15,293 nucleotides of DNA from an uncultured Ardenticatenia bacterium (GCA_937858165.1 CALLZA010000743.1:1-15293); one strand, 5' to 3'; positions 7,187-14,660 are shown, counted from the stretch's first letter. Numbers and translations are program-made. Notes: generated from the letters alone by a model not told the origin.

Positions 7187-7651
7187 CCAAACCTTGCACA
7201 GCAACTCGCCGCCCAGCCCGAGCTGGCGAGCCTTCTGGTCGGTCATGACGCCGCGCGAGGTCGTGACGATGGAGACGCCCAGGCCGCTGAGGACCCACGG
7301 GATCTCGCGCTTGCCCACGTAGACGCGACGGCCAGGGGAGCTGACGCGCTGCAGGCCATTGATGACCGAGCGGCGTTCGCGCCGGCCACCCACGTAGCGC
7401 AGGCGAATGACCAGGGTGGGGAACTTGCTCTGCCCCGTGGCGCTGGCCACCGGCGCGCCGGCAGTCGGCGTGCCCGCAGCAGCGATCGTGCCGGGCAAGA
7501 TCTCGTAACTCTCAATATAGCCCTCGTTCTTCAGCACGTCGGCAATGGCCACCTTCACCTTGGAATGGGGCATGGCGACCGTTGGCTGCTGGCGGTCCAG
7601 GGCGTTGCGCATGCGCGTCAACATGTCGGCAATCGGATCACTCATAGACAT
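7184..7651 (-). CDS. rpsH: 30S ribosomal protein S8 with an inserted loop
   Basis: Primary 16S rRNA-binding protein (helix 21) needed for 30S platform assembly; in E. coli it is also the translational repressor of the spc operon. Length is 155 residues against about 130. The extra length is an Ala/Gly/Thr/Pro-rich stretch (about residues 53-76, including [20 protein letters not shown]) between [13 protein letters not shown] and [10 protein letters not shown], a natural loop between the two domains. The rest is normal: [13 protein letters not shown] at the start, [29 protein letters not shown] at the end. I take the first ATG (7651), since a GAGGT site is 5 nt upstream; a second ATG is two codons later. 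It starts 9 nt after the rpsN stop. Confidence 0.97.
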   Translation of the reverse strand: MSMSDPIADMLTRMRNALDRQQPTVAMPHSKVKVAIADVLKNEGYIESYEILPGTIAAAGTPTAGAPVASATGQSKFPTLVIRLRYVGGRRERRSVINGLQRVSSPGRRVYVGKREIPWVLSGLGVSIVTTSRGVMTDQKARQLGLGGELLCKVW

Positions 7652-7660
7652 AGCGCACCT

Positions 7661-7843
7661 CTACCAGCTCGACTTGACGACGCCGGGGATATTGCCCTTC
7701 AGGGCCTGTTCGCGGAAGCAAATCCGGCACAGGCCAAAGCGACGGATGTAACCGCGGGGACGGCCGCACAGCTTACAGCGGTTGCGGACGCGAACGCGGT
7801 ACTTCCGCTTCGTTTCACGTGCGATCATCGATTTCTTCGCCAT
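7661..7843 (-). CDS. rpsN: 30S ribosomal protein S14, zinc-binding (type Z)
   Basis: Head protein of the 30S subunit. It has 60 residues, the short zinc-binding type rather than the ~100-residue zinc-free type. Ligands C23 and C26 (CKLCG), C39 and C42 (CRIC) are all present. The sequence [18 protein letters not shown] and the tail [17 protein letters not shown] are canonical. It lies in the tight L5-S14-S8 module, 22 nt after rplE and 9 nt before rpsH. The 22-nt gap holds at most a single heptamer-like remnant. Confidence 0.97.
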   Translation of the reverse strand: MAKKSMIARETKRKYRVRVRNRCKLCGRPRGYIRRFGLCRICFREQALKGNIPGVVKSSW

Positions 7844-7865
7844 CGAGCGAACTCCTGTCAGTCAA

Positions 7866-8435
7866 TTAGGCCGCTTCGGCCACTTCGCGCCGGAAGGGCA
7901 TGCCCATCAGGGCCAGCAGGCGGCGTCCTTCTTCGTCGGTGGGGGCAGTGGTGACGATAGTCACTTCCATGCCCCGAATCTTGTCGATCTTGTCGTAATC
8001 GACTTCCGGAAAAATCAACTGTTCGCGCAGGCCCAGGGTATAGTTGCCGCGGCCGTCAAAGGCCTCGGGCGAAATCCCCTGGAAGTCGCGCGTACGGGGC
8101 AGGGCGATGTGGATGAGGCGGGTCAGGAAAGCCCACATCCGTTCGCCACGCAGGGTGACCTTGAGGCCGATGACACGACCATCGCGCAGCTTGAAGGCGG
8201 CGATGGACTTCTTGGCCTTGGTCAGCACCGGCTTTTGCCCAGTGATATTGGTAAGGTCGGTGGTGGCGAACTCGATCGCTTTGGCGTTGTCGAGCGCTTC
8301 GCCCAGGCCGATGTTGACAACGACCTTAGTGATCCGCGGCACCTGCATGACGCTGGAGTAGTCGAACTCCTTCATCAGGGCCGGGATGACTTCGTCGCGA
8401 TACAGTTGCGGCAAGGGCATGAAGTTGGTTGCCAT
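7866..8435 (-). CDS. rplE: 50S ribosomal protein L5
   Basis: 5S rRNA-binding protein of the central protuberance; contacts S13 and the P-site tRNA. It has 189 residues, a little over the usual 179-ish. Diagnostic parts are [16 protein letters not shown] (about residues 32-47), [40 protein letters not shown] and [20 protein letters not shown]. The first ATG (8435) is supported by a GAGG site 7 nt upstream. It begins a tight module with S14 and S8 and is separated from rplX by a 95-nt heptamer array. Confidence 0.98.
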   Translation of the reverse strand: MATNFMPLPQLYRDEVIPALMKEFDYSSVMQVPRITKVVVNIGLGEALDNAKAIEFATTDLTNITGQKPVLTKAKKSIAAFKLRDGRVIGLKVTLRGERMWAFLTRLIHIALPRTRDFQGISPEAFDGRGNYTLGLREQLIFPEVDYDKIDKIRGMEVTIVTTAPTDEEGRRLLALMGMPFRREVAEAA

Positions 8436-8449
8436 TGTTGTTCCTCGTC

Positions 8450-8532
8450 TGATAGTTGACAGTTGTCAGTGATCAGTTGTCAGTCAGATGGAACCGGACT
8501 GACGACTGATAACTGACGACTGATAACTGATT
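8450..8532. repeat. Heptameric inverted-repeat spacer, rplX-rplE
   Basis: Five left units (gatagtt, gacagtt, gtcagtg, atcagtt, gtcagtc; 8451-8485) and five right units (actgacg, actgata, actgacg, actgata, actgatt; 8498-8532) flank the 12-nt centre agatggaaccgg. The right arm alternates two words strictly (gacg, gata), a higher-order 14-nt period. Left and right pair at 5 to 6 of 7 positions per unit over the inner units. The array begins exactly at the rplX TAA in mRNA sense. Confidence 0.9.
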
Positions 8533-8854
8533 AATCCAACTCCGCGCCGCTCTTCTTCGAGTAGCGGACGGGACGGCCGTTATCGTCGCGCCGTAGGCCA
8601 ACGCGCGTGCGTTGGCCGCTGCCGCCTTCGACCAGCATGACCTTCGAGACGTGAATCGGCGCTTCGAACTCGATGATGCCGCCCTGGGCGCGCGAACGGC
8701 CGCCGGTGGGACGCGACTTCTGGTGCTTCTTCACGATGTTGACGCCGGAGACCACCACCATCTGCTTGCCCGGATAGACACGCTGGACAGTACCGCGCAC
8801 GCCCTTGAAGTTACCGGAGATGACTTCGACGGTGTCGTTTACTTTTATTCGCAT
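8531..8854 (-). CDS. rplX: 50S ribosomal protein L24
   Basis: Assembly-initiator protein that binds near the 5' end of 23S rRNA, by the exit tunnel. It has 107 residues, normal length. The KOW motif is at the start (NDTVEVISGNFKGVRGTVQRVYPGKQMVVVSGVN split over about residues 6-39), followed by IVKKHQKSRP and the C-terminal IEFEAPIHVSKVMLV. The gene stands alone between two heptamer arrays (upstream 90 nt, downstream 95 nt), the only such single gene in the L16-to-L15 stretch. Confidence 0.98.
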   Translation of the reverse strand: MRIKVNDTVEVISGNFKGVRGTVQRVYPGKQMVVVSGVNIVKKHQKSRPTGGRSRAQGGIIEFEAPIHVSKVMLVEGGSGQRTRVGLRRDDNGRPVRYSKKSGAELD

Positions 8855-8865
8855 AATACACCTTT

Positions 8866-8948
8866 AGTAGTTACTACGTACGAGATACGAGATACGAATG
8901 AAGAGCGCACCCTGAACTCGTAACCCGTCACTCGTCACTCGTAACTAG
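8866..8948. repeat. Heptameric inverted-repeat spacer, rplN-rplX
   Basis: Left units cgagata, cgagata, cgaatga (8881-8901) face right units actcgta, acccgtc, actcgtc, actcgta (8916-8943). The word family matches that of the rpsD-rpoA and rpsM-rpsK spacers. The centre aagagcgcac resembles the centres of the rpsC-rplP and rplB-rpsS arrays although the arms differ. The right arm ends in the rplN stop codon. Confidence 0.82.
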
Positions 8949-9316
8949 AGCGACTCCGGGGCCAGCGACAAGATGCGCCCAAACCCCTTGTCGCGCAACT
9001 CGCGCGCAACGGGGCCGAAGATGCGCGTGCCGACCGGGTTCTTGCCTTCCGCGTCCAGAATGACGGCGGCATTGTCGTCGAAGCGGATGTAGCTGCCGTC
9101 TTCGCGCTTGTACTCTTTCGTCGTACGAACGATGACGGCCTTTACAACGGCGCTCTTCTTGACTGTGGCGTTGGGCGTGGCCTTCTTGACTGTCGCCGTG
9201 ACCACGTCGCCCACGCCGCCATAGCGACGACGCGAACCGCCCATGACCTGGATGACGAGAAGCTCACGAGCGCCGGAGTTATCGGCGACGTTGAGTCGGC
9301 TTTCTTTCTGAATCAT
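8945..9316 (-). CDS. rplN: 50S ribosomal protein L14
   Basis: 50S interface protein that forms an intersubunit bridge and neighbours L19; the docking site of the silencing factor RsfS in bacteria. The 123 residues match the usual 122. Signatures are [20 protein letters not shown] at the start, [14 protein letters not shown], the conserved [30 protein letters not shown], and the end ILSLAPESL (a variant of the common LAPEVL). The ATG at 9316-9314 is 12 nt after the rpsQ stop, so S17 and L14 form a tight pair. Confidence 0.98.
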   Translation of the reverse strand: MIQKESRLNVADNSGARELLVIQVMGGSRRRYGGVGDVVTATVKKATPNATVKKSAVVKAVIVRTTKEYKREDGSYIRFDDNAAVILDAEGKNPVGTRIFGPVARELRDKGFGRILSLAPESL

Positions 9317-9328
9317 GGTACGCCTCGC

Positions 9329-9580
9329 TTAGTCGGCCCGCTGCAGCACGGAGACGAGCGCGAAGCGCTTCTCACGGCTATAGGGTCGTGATTCGATGAT
9401 CTCCACGCGGTCGCCCACGCGGCACTCGTTGTTCTCGTCGTGAGCCTTATACTTGGTCACGCGGCTGAAGACCTTGCCGTAGATCGGATGACGCTTCGTC
9501 GTCGAAACGGAGACGACAATTGTCTTGTCCATCTTGTCGCTGGTCACAACGCCGACGAGTCGTTTACGCTGTTCTCTCAT
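9329..9580 (-). CDS. rpsQ: 30S ribosomal protein S17
   Basis: Early-binding 30S protein with an OB fold that contacts the 5' domain of 16S rRNA. It has 83 residues, family length. Motifs are RLVGVVTSDKMDKTIVVSV (about residues 7-25), HPIYGKVFSRVTKYKAHDE and VGDRVEIIESRPYSREKRF, all diagnostic. The ATG at 9580-9578 has an AGAGGT site upstream that overlaps the edge of the heptamer array. It precedes rplN by 12 nt. Confidence 0.98.
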   Translation of the reverse strand: MREQRKRLVGVVTSDKMDKTIVVSVSTTKRHPIYGKVFSRVTKYKAHDENNECRVGDRVEIIESRPYSREKRFALVSVLQRAD

Positions 9581-9590
9581 GGTAGTACCT

Positions 9591-9669
9591 CTAGCTTAGG
9601 GGTTAGGGATTAGGAATTAGGGAGAGTACCTCTTCCCTGACCCCTGGTCCCTAGCACCTAGAACCTATC
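9591..9669. repeat. Heptameric inverted-repeat spacer, rpmC-rpsQ
   Basis: Left units ggttagg, gattagg, aattagg (9601-9621) face right units ccctgac, ccctggt, ccctagc, acctaga, acctatc (9635-9669). This belongs to the G-rich word family also seen in the rpsC-rplP, rplB-rpsS and rpsJ-rplC gaps. The centre gagagtacctcttccct can form a short stem. The right arm runs into the rpmC stop codon (9665-9667). Confidence 0.82.
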
Positions 9670-10078
9670 TTACCTCGTGGCGAACGACCAACTGCGGCGC
9701 TTTGGCGTCCTTCTTCTTGGACTGAGCCTTGTTCAGGTTGACCCAAGCCGTGGCCAGCTTCTTGCCGCCCTTGTCATTGAACTCGACCTGCCAGGCGCTG
9801 TCTTCATAGACGTAGCGGGCATTGGCCTGCCACTCTTGGCCGTTGAGACGTTCAGCGATGGTCGGTTCGGCAACCGCGGCATCGGTCGCCAGCTGGCGCT
9901 GGTGGAGGACAGTCTCCACCCGGGCCACCTGACGACGCACCTGGCGCAGCCGGGCCGTATTCTCTAGCCGGGCCGAGGCGATCTGAAAGCGCAGGTTGAA
10001 CATCTCTTCGCGCGCTTCTTCGAGCGTCTTTTCCAGCTTGTCATTGCTCATCTGGTTCAATTCGACGATGCTGGCCAT
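9665..10078 (-). CDS. rpmC: 50S ribosomal protein L29 with long C-terminal extension
   Basis: L29 sits by the polypeptide exit tunnel and, with L23, forms the docking area for trigger factor and SRP. Usual length is about 65; here it is 137. Residues 1-65 are ordinary L29: [55 protein letters not shown]. Residues 66-137 are an unrecognised extension, containing [21 protein letters not shown], a lysine-rich turn ([19 protein letters not shown]) and the end LVVRHEVR. No low-complexity pattern suggests it is only a linker, and codon use looks like its neighbours. The ATG overlaps the rplP TAA by one base, which fixes the start. Confidence 0.93.
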   Translation of the reverse strand: MASIVELNQMSNDKLEKTLEEAREEMFNLRFQIASARLENTARLRQVRRQVARVETVLHQRQLATDAAVAEPTIAERLNGQEWQANARYVYEDSAWQVEFNDKGGKKLATAWVNLNKAQSKKKDAKAPQLVVRHEVR

Positions 10079-10494
10079 TACAGAGCCTCCTCACGCGAGA
10101 TGACCTGCGTTTTGATGGGCAGCTTATAACCCGCCGAACGCAGCGCCTGCAGGGCGATGTCGGTCGGCACGTCGGCGATCTCGAAGATGACACGGCCCGG
10201 CTTGACGACGGCCACCCAGTGGTCGACGGAGCCTTTGCCCTTGCCCATGCGCGTCTCGGCCGGCTTGGCCGTGACGGGCTTGTCGGGGAAGATGCGCACC
10301 CAGTACTTACCACGGCGGCGCATCTGGCGGACGATGGACCGGCGGATGGCCTCGATCTGACGGCTGGTGACCCAGCCGGCTTCGAGGGCCTGCAGGCCGT
10401 ATTCGCCGATGAGCAGAGTGGAGCCGCCCTTGGCCATACCGCGGCGACGACCGCGGAATTGCTTGCGATATTTAACGCGCTTAGGCATTAACAT
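10078..10494 (-). CDS. rplP: 50S ribosomal protein L16
   Basis: Late-assembling 50S protein next to the A-site tRNA and the peptidyl-transferase region. It has 138 residues, typical. Signatures are [62 protein letters not shown] and FEIADVP. Two ATGs compete: 10494 and, two codons later, 10488 (MPKRVK). A GGAG site lies 8 nt from the first and 14 nt from the second, so I keep the first, although the second matches family starts. The stop overlaps the rpmC ATG. Confidence 0.97.
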   Translation of the reverse strand: MLMPKRVKYRKQFRGRRRGMAKGGSTLLIGEYGLQALEAGWVTSRQIEAIRRSIVRQMRRRGKYWVRIFPDKPVTAKPAETRMGKGKGSVDHWVAVVKPGRVIFEIADVPTDIALQALRSAGYKLPIKTQVISREEAL

Positions 10495-10504
10495 GGTTCT
10501 TACT

Positions 10505-10584
10505 CCTAGGGCTAGGGGCCAGGGGTTAGTGGCTAGGGGAAGAACGCACTTCCCTAGCCGCTAGCCCCTAACCCCTAGGACCTA
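10505..10584. repeat. Heptameric inverted-repeat spacer, rpsC-rplP
   Basis: G-rich left units (ctaggg, ctagggg, ccagggg, ttagtgg, ctagggg) face C-rich right units (tagccgc, tagcccc, taacccc, taggacc). The inner stem ggctaggggaag (10531-10542) pairs with cttccctagcc (10549-10559) with a single bulged base and the loop aacgca. This is one of the most stable-looking arrays. The left edge is the rplP ribosome site (GGAG in mRNA sense). Confidence 0.88.
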
Positions 10585-11247
10585 TTCACTGATATAGACG
10601 TCCGTGGCCTCCACGCGCTGCGGCAGGATTTCGCCATTGTAGACCCAAGCCTTAATGCCGATGCGGCCATAGGTGGTCAGGGCTTCGGCAAAGCCATAGT
10701 CCAGGTCGGCGCGGATCATGTTGCGCGGGACGCGCCCTTCCCAGAGCTTCTCCTTGCGGGCCATTTCGGAGCCGGACAGACGGCCGCTGGCCTCGATGCG
10801 CACACCCTTGACGCCGGCGCGCATCGCCTGTAGCACGGCGCGCTTCATGGCCCGGCTGTGGGAGATGCGGCGCTCCAGCTGGCCGGCAATGTTTTCAGCG
10901 ATGAGCTGAGCATTGGCGTCGGGCTGGGTGATCTCTTCCACCTCAACACGGGCGGTCTTGCCGGTCATGTCCTTCAGCTTCTGGCGCAGGTCCTTGACCG
11001 CCGCGCCCTTGCGGCCGATGACAATGCCCGGCCGGGCGGTGTGGATGGTCACCTGCACCTGGTTCGGGAAGCGCTCGATCTCGACCTTGGCCACGCCGGC
11101 CGAGTTCAGGTCGTGCTTGATCATGCGCCGGATGGCCATGTCTTCCTGGAGCAGGTCGCGATAGCGGCCGCCCTCAGCATACCACCGAGCGTTCCAGTCG
11201 CGGATGTACTTCAGGCGAAAACCTACTGGATGTACTTTGCGTCCCAT
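10582..11247 (-). CDS. rpsC: 30S ribosomal protein S3
   Basis: 30S head protein at the mRNA entry tunnel, with helicase-like activity together with S4 and S5. It has 221 residues from the ATG at 11247-11245. The start MGRKVHPVGFRLKYIRDWNA, the KH-domain loop GIVIGRKGAAV (GRKG at residues 78-81) and the C-terminal GRLSGSEMARKEKLWEGRVP plus ADLDYGFAEALTTYGRIGIKAWVY are all canonical. The frame is open upstream to 11442, but that part overlaps rplV and is not S3-like. The start is 4 nt after the rplV stop, so S19-L22-S3 forms a module. Confidence 0.98.
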   Translation of the reverse strand: MGRKVHPVGFRLKYIRDWNARWYAEGGRYRDLLQEDMAIRRMIKHDLNSAGVAKVEIERFPNQVQVTIHTARPGIVIGRKGAAVKDLRQKLKDMTGKTARVEVEEITQPDANAQLIAENIAGQLERRISHSRAMKRAVLQAMRAGVKGVRIEASGRLSGSEMARKEKLWEGRVPRNMIRADLDYGFAEALTTYGRIGIKAWVYNGEILPQRVEATDVYISE

Positions 11248-11251
11248 ATTG

Positions 11252-11629
11252 CTAATTCGACTCCCGCTCGGCCAGAACGACCGTAATGTGCGACGAACGA
11301 CGGACGATGGGGCGGAAGCGACCGCGGCCGGCGAAACGCCCGCCGTGGGGCGCTTTGCGATGGCGCGGGCCTTCGTCGGCCCAAATCTCGCTGACGACCA
11401 GCTCATCCATTTCCAGCCCGTAGTTCTCTTCGGCGTTGGCAACAGCCGAGGAAATCAACTTAAACACCGGTTCGGCGGCGGCCTGGGGCATGAAGCGCAG
11501 GGTATCGAGCGCCTTCGATGCGTCCATGCCGCGCACAGCATTGACGACGAGACGCACCTTCTGCGTGCTCATCGGGATGTGGCGCACGATCGCCCGAACC
11601 TCAAAAGCGTTGGCAGCTCTATCGGCCAT
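11252..11629 (-). CDS. rplV: 50S ribosomal protein L22
   Basis: 50S protein whose long beta-hairpin lines the exit-tunnel constriction; changes in that hairpin give macrolide resistance. It has 125 residues. Near the start is VRAIVRHIPMSTQKVRLVVNAVRG and in the middle SAVANAEENYGLEMDELVV. The tunnel hairpin and C-terminal signature HRKAPHGGRFAGRGRFRPIVRRSSHITVVL is split over about residues 93-118. The ATG at 11629 is 3 nt after the rpsS stop, and rpsC follows 4 nt after its own stop. Confidence 0.98.
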   Translation of the reverse strand: MADRAANAFEVRAIVRHIPMSTQKVRLVVNAVRGMDASKALDTLRFMPQAAAEPVFKLISSAVANAEENYGLEMDELVVSEIWADEGPRHRKAPHGGRFAGRGRFRPIVRRSSHITVVLAERESN

Positions 11630-11632
11630 GGT

Positions 11633-11914
11633 TTATTTGCGTCCTTTCTTTTCCGACTTGGCCACGTGGCCGCGGAAAGTGCGAGTCGGCGCGAATTCGC
11701 CGAGCTTGTGGCCGACCATATTCTCGGTGACGTAGATGGGAATGTGGCGGCGGCCGTCATAGACGGCAATGGTGTGGCCCACCATCTGCGGGAAGATGGT
11801 GCTGGCCCGCGACCACGTCCGGATCACCTGGCGCTTGCGCGACGTATTGAGATCCTCAACCTTTTTGAGCAGCTTCGGCTCGATGAACGGCCCTTTTTTC
11901 AGTGAACGTGACAT
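11633..11914 (-). CDS. rpsS: 30S ribosomal protein S19
   Basis: 30S head protein that binds with S13 and lies close to the A-site finger. Its 93 residues match the usual 92-93. It starts [20 protein letters not shown]; the conserved core [29 protein letters not shown] leads to [18 protein letters not shown]. The ATG at 11914 has an AGGAGA site at the edge of the rplB-rpsS array. The stop is 3 nt ahead of rplV. Confidence 0.98.
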   Translation of the reverse strand: MSRSLKKGPFIEPKLLKKVEDLNTSRKRQVIRTWSRASTIFPQMVGHTIAVYDGRRHIPIYVTENMVGHKLGEFAPTRTFRGHVAKSEKKGRK

Positions 11915-11922
11915 GTTGTTCT

Positions 11923-12003
11923 CCTAGGGGCTAGGGGCCAGGGGCCGGGTTCAAGGGGAAGAGTGATCTTCCCTGGAACCTGGAACCTGGAACCTAGAAC
12001 CTA
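11923..12003. repeat. Heptameric inverted-repeat spacer, rplB-rpsS
   Basis: Left units ctagggg, ctagggg, ccagggg face right units tggaacc (three exact copies, 11974-11994), then tagaacc. The centre is a perfect 7-bp stem, gggaaga (11956-11962) with tcttccc (11967-11973), with loop gtga. Arm pairing is imperfect: cctag/ctagg pair, while two positions per unit mismatch. The right arm ends in the rplB stop. Confidence 0.86.
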
Positions 12004-12840
12004 TCTGCGCTTCTTGCCGCGGCGACGGAAGATATACTTGTCCGTGGCCTTATTCTTGCGCGTGCGCTGGCCCAAAGCGACCTTGCCCCAGGGCGTCTTC
12101 GGGCTGGCCATGCCGATGGGCGCGGCGCCTTCGCCACCACCGTGGGGATGGTCACGCGGGGTCATGGCCGAGCCACGAACCGACGGCCGAACACCCATGT
12201 GGCGCTTGCGGCCGGCCTTGCCCAGCTTGATGTTGCCGTGCTCGACGTTACCGACCTGGCCGATGGTCGCCAGGCACTCCTGGGCGACGTAGCGCTCTTC
12301 GCCGGAAGGCAGGCGGATGGTGGCGTACTGCGGGTGGTCCTTGGCCATCAGTTGGGCCGAGACACCCGCCGAGCGCACCAGTTGGCCGCCGCGGCCGGGG
12401 TAAAGCTCGATATTGTGAATGGTCGTGCCGAGCGGGATGTTGCGCAGCGGCAGCGAGTTGCCGGGGCGAATCTCCGCCTTCTGGCCGCTGACGAGTTGGT
12501 CGCCGACCTTGACGCCCAGCGGGGCCAGGATGTAGCGCTTCTCGCCGTCAGCGTAAACCAGCAAGGCGATGCGCGCCGAGCGGTTCGGGTCATACTCGAT
12601 GGTCGAAACGCGCGCGGGCACGTTCAGCTTGTCGCGCTTGAAGTCGATCTCGCGGTAGAGCCGCTTGTGGCCGCCGCCCTGATGGCGAACGGTGATCTTG
12701 CCGCGCATATTGCGGCCGGCCTTGTTGCGCAGGCCACGCACAAGGCTACGCTCCGGCTCGGTGCGGGTAATCTCTTCAAAAGAGAAACCGGTCATGTCGC
12801 GGCGGCCGGGCGAGGTCGGTTTGAATACTTTGACTGGCAT
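12001..12840 (-). CDS. rplB: 50S ribosomal protein L2
   Basis: Large conserved 50S protein close to the peptidyl-transferase centre, needed for subunit association. The 279 residues agree with about 275. Signatures are [77 protein letters not shown] and the C-terminal [18 protein letters not shown], with H231 in the position of the conserved histidine proposed to support peptidyl transfer. The ATG at 12840 comes 3 nt after the rplW stop. Codon use and GC match its neighbours. Confidence 0.99.
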   Translation of the reverse strand: MPVKVFKPTSPGRRDMTGFSFEEITRTEPERSLVRGLRNKAGRNMRGKITVRHQGGGHKRLYREIDFKRDKLNVPARVSTIEYDPNRSARIALLVYADGEKRYILAPLGVKVGDQLVSGQKAEIRPGNSLPLRNIPLGTTIHNIELYPGRGGQLVRSAGVSAQLMAKDHPQYATIRLPSGEERYVAQECLATIGQVGNVEHGNIKLGKAGRKRHMGVRPSVRGSAMTPRDHPHGGGEGAAPIGMASPKTPWGKVALGQRTRKNKATDKYIFRRRGKKRR

Positions 12841-12843
12841 TGT

Positions 12844-13137
12844 TTACACTCCCTCGAACAGGTCGATGCGGCTGCCCGGTTGCAGCGTCACAATGGCCTT
12901 TTTCCAGCTCGCCTTGCGGACGGTCACGCGGCGCATCCGTCGGGCGCGCTTGGCCGGCATATTGGCGATGCGAATCTTCTCAACGCGCACGTTGGGCCAG
13001 GCCAATTCGATGGCTTGCTTCACCTGCAACTTGTTCGCGCGCGGGTGAACGACAAAGGTATACTGATTATTGATGTCGGCCAGGAAGTTGCTCTTCTCGG
13101 TGACCACCGGCCGGCGAATGATGTCGCGCCAATGCAT
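12844..13137 (-). CDS. rplW: 50S ribosomal protein L23
   Basis: Exit-tunnel protein of the 50S that docks trigger factor and SRP. It has 97 residues from the ATG at 13137-13135, starting MHWRDIIRRPVVTEKSNFLA, the classic RPVVTEKS motif. It continues NQYTFVVHPRANKLQVKQAIE and VRVEKIRIANMPAKRARRM. The frame is open 7 codons further (to 13158, overlapping rplD), but the internal ATG sits 1 nt after the rplD TAA and fits the family. It is followed by rplB after 3 nt. Confidence 0.97.
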   Translation of the reverse strand: MHWRDIIRRPVVTEKSNFLADINNQYTFVVHPRANKLQVKQAIELAWPNVRVEKIRIANMPAKRARRMRRVTVRKASWKKAIVTLQPGSRIDLFEGV

Positions 13138-13138
13138 G

Positions 13139-13825
13139 TTATGCCTCCACCGTTCCACCAGCCGCGGGGCCTTCGTCGACTAGCACCCATTCGGTGCCTT
13201 CTTCCGTCTCCAAGAAGCCGGAGACGACATCGATTGCCGCCAGGGGCATGACGATCTTGCTGTAACCCAACAGATCGCGAATGTTCAGATAGTTGGCGTG
13301 CAGCGCCTTGACGTGCTGCAAGTTGCGGGCCGACTTCTCGACCGTCTCGTTGCGCTCTGGCAACAGCAGCAACGCGCTTTCACCGTTGGTCAGCGTGCGC
13401 ATCAGCATGGCGACCGTCTTCGTCTTGGGCGCGTCCATGCTGATCTGATCGAGCAGGACGATGTCGCCGGCGTCGGCCTTGGCCGATAGGGCGGAGCACA
13501 GCGCGGCGCGGCGCATCTTGCGCGGCATGGCCTTGGTGTACTTGCGCGGTCGCGGCCCGTGGGCCTTGCCGCCGCCGACAAAGATAGGCGCCTTGCGGCT
13601 GCCGTGGCGGGCGCGGCCGGTGCCCTTCTGGCGATAGATTTTGGCGGTCGAGCGGCTGACTTCGGAGCGCGTCTTCGCCTTGTGCGTGCCCAGGCGCGCA
13701 TTGGCCATCTGGCGCACGAGAGCCTGGTGCATCAGGGCGCGATTGATGTTCGCCTCAAAGATGCTCGCCGGCAGCTCGTACGTGCTGACCTGTTCGCCGG
13801 ACATGTTGTAGACTGGTAGTTCCAT
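13139..13825 (-). CDS. rplD: 50S ribosomal protein L4
   Basis: 50S protein whose extended loop forms the exit-tunnel constriction with L22; in E. coli it represses the S10 operon. It has 228 residues, a little over the usual 200-210. The N-terminal segment ends in [18 protein letters not shown]. The tunnel loop [43 protein letters not shown] spans about residues 52-94, and the globular part has [14 protein letters not shown]. The tail [14 protein letters not shown] is extra. No E. coli-type S10 leader is obvious upstream of rpsJ, so L4 autoregulation cannot be inferred. rplW follows after 1 nt. Confidence 0.97.
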   Translation of the reverse strand: MELPVYNMSGEQVSTYELPASIFEANINRALMHQALVRQMANARLGTHKAKTRSEVSRSTAKIYRQKGTGRARHGSRKAPIFVGGGKAHGPRPRKYTKAMPRKMRRAALCSALSAKADAGDIVLLDQISMDAPKTKTVAMLMRTLTNGESALLLLPERNETVEKSARNLQHVKALHANYLNIRDLLGYSKIVMPLAAIDVVSGFLETEEGTEWVLVDEGPAAGGTVEA

Positions 13826-13836
13826 GTCTCTTTCTC

Positions 13837-13903
13837 CAGTGGTTAGTGATTAGTGGCTCGTGACTAGCGACTAGTCACTGACCACCGATCACTGATCACT
13901 ATC
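13837..13903. repeat. Heptameric inverted-repeat spacer, rplC-rplD
   Basis: Left units cagtggt, tagtgat, tagtggc, tcgtgac, tagcgac are in register (13837-13871). The centre is a perfect 8-bp stem gtgactag (13860-13867) with ctagtcac (13871-13878), loop cga. The right arm has gatcact twice. The mRNA-sense order is rplC stop, array, then the GGAG of rplD directly on the array edge. Confidence 0.88.
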
Positions 13904-13904
13904 T

Positions 13905-14573
13905 TCATCCCTTGGCCGCGTCGCGGATGATAACCAGGCCACCCTTCGCGCCAGGGACGGCGCCGCGGATGGCGATGAGGTTGCGCTCGGGATCGATGCG
14001 GACGACCACCAGGTTCTGGGCCGTCTGGCGCTCGTTGCCCATGCGGCCGGCCATGCGCTTGCCCTTGGGCACGCGCGACATCTCGGTGGCCGAGCCAATG
14101 GAGCCAGGGGCACGCCAGCGGTCAGATTGACCGTGGGTCTTCACCCCGCCGGCGAATTTGTGACGCTTCACATTGCCGGCAAAGCCGCGGCCCTTGGTCT
14201 TGCCAATGACGTCGACCTTCTCGCCCGGCTCGAACTGGGCCACGGTCAACTGCTGGCCGACAGTGTAGTCGCCGGCGCTGGCGGTGCGGAACTCACGCAG
14301 GTGGCGCACGGCAGGAATGCCCTTGTCGCCGCCGCGCCGGCCGCTCTTCTTATTGCCTTTGACGATGCCTAGATGGCCCTGCTCGCCGCGGGTCAGACGC
14401 TTGGCCGAAACCTCGCCGAAACCGATCTGGATGGCGCTATAGCCGTCGTTCTTCTCATCCTTGACCTGGGTCACAAAGCACGGCCCGGCCTGGATGATGG
14501 TCACAGGGGTGACGACGCCGGTCTCGTCGAAGACCTGAGTCATGCCCACTTTTTTGCCGATTAGTCCTTTCAC
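13905..14573 (-). CDS. rplC: 50S ribosomal protein L3
   Basis: Early-assembly 50S protein whose extension reaches the peptidyl-transferase centre. It has 222 residues, slightly above the usual 205-215. It starts [18 protein letters not shown]; later come [30 protein letters not shown] and [19 protein letters not shown]. About 12 extra residues, rich in Lys/Arg/Gly, lie near 70-85 ([17 protein letters not shown]) before RHLREFR. The start is GTG at 14573-14571 with a GAGGT site 5 nt upstream; no ATG gives this family start. It lies between two heptamer arrays. Confidence 0.97.
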   Translation of the reverse strand: MKGLIGKKVGMTQVFDETGVVTPVTIIQAGPCFVTQVKDEKNDGYSAIQIGFGEVSAKRLTRGEQGHLGIVKGNKKSGRRGGDKGIPAVRHLREFRTASAGDYTVGQQLTVAQFEPGEKVDVIGKTKGRGFAGNVKRHKFAGGVKTHGQSDRWRAPGSIGSATEMSRVPKGKRMAGRMGNERQTAQNLVVVRIDPERNLIAIRGAVPGAKGGLVIIRDAAKG

Positions 14574-14587
14574 GATGCACCTCGGGA

Positions 14588-14655
14588 GAAGGGCCAGGGG
14601 CTAAGGGTCATAGGGAGAGCAAGCTACCTTGGAACCTTGAACCTGGAACCTAATT
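14588..14655. repeat. Heptameric inverted-repeat spacer, rpsJ-rplC
   Basis: Left units ggccagg, ggctaag, ggtcata, gggagag face right units ttggaac, cttgaac, ctggaac, ctaattc. The right-arm words match those of the rplB-rpsS spacer, the left-arm words match the G-rich family, and pairing between the arms is weaker than in the other arrays. The centre is gagcaagctacc. Confidence 0.7.
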
Positions 14656-14660
14656 CCTCT

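Noticed and set aside
9668..9883. L29 extension as a separate downstream gene fused by a sequencing error
   Set aside because: The frame is continuous with no sign of a lost stop or second ribosome site, and codon use is like the surroundings; it is reported as an extension.
11248..11442. N-terminal extension of S3 up to 11442
   Set aside because: It overlaps rplV out of frame; MGRKVHPVGFRLKY at 11247 is the canonical start.
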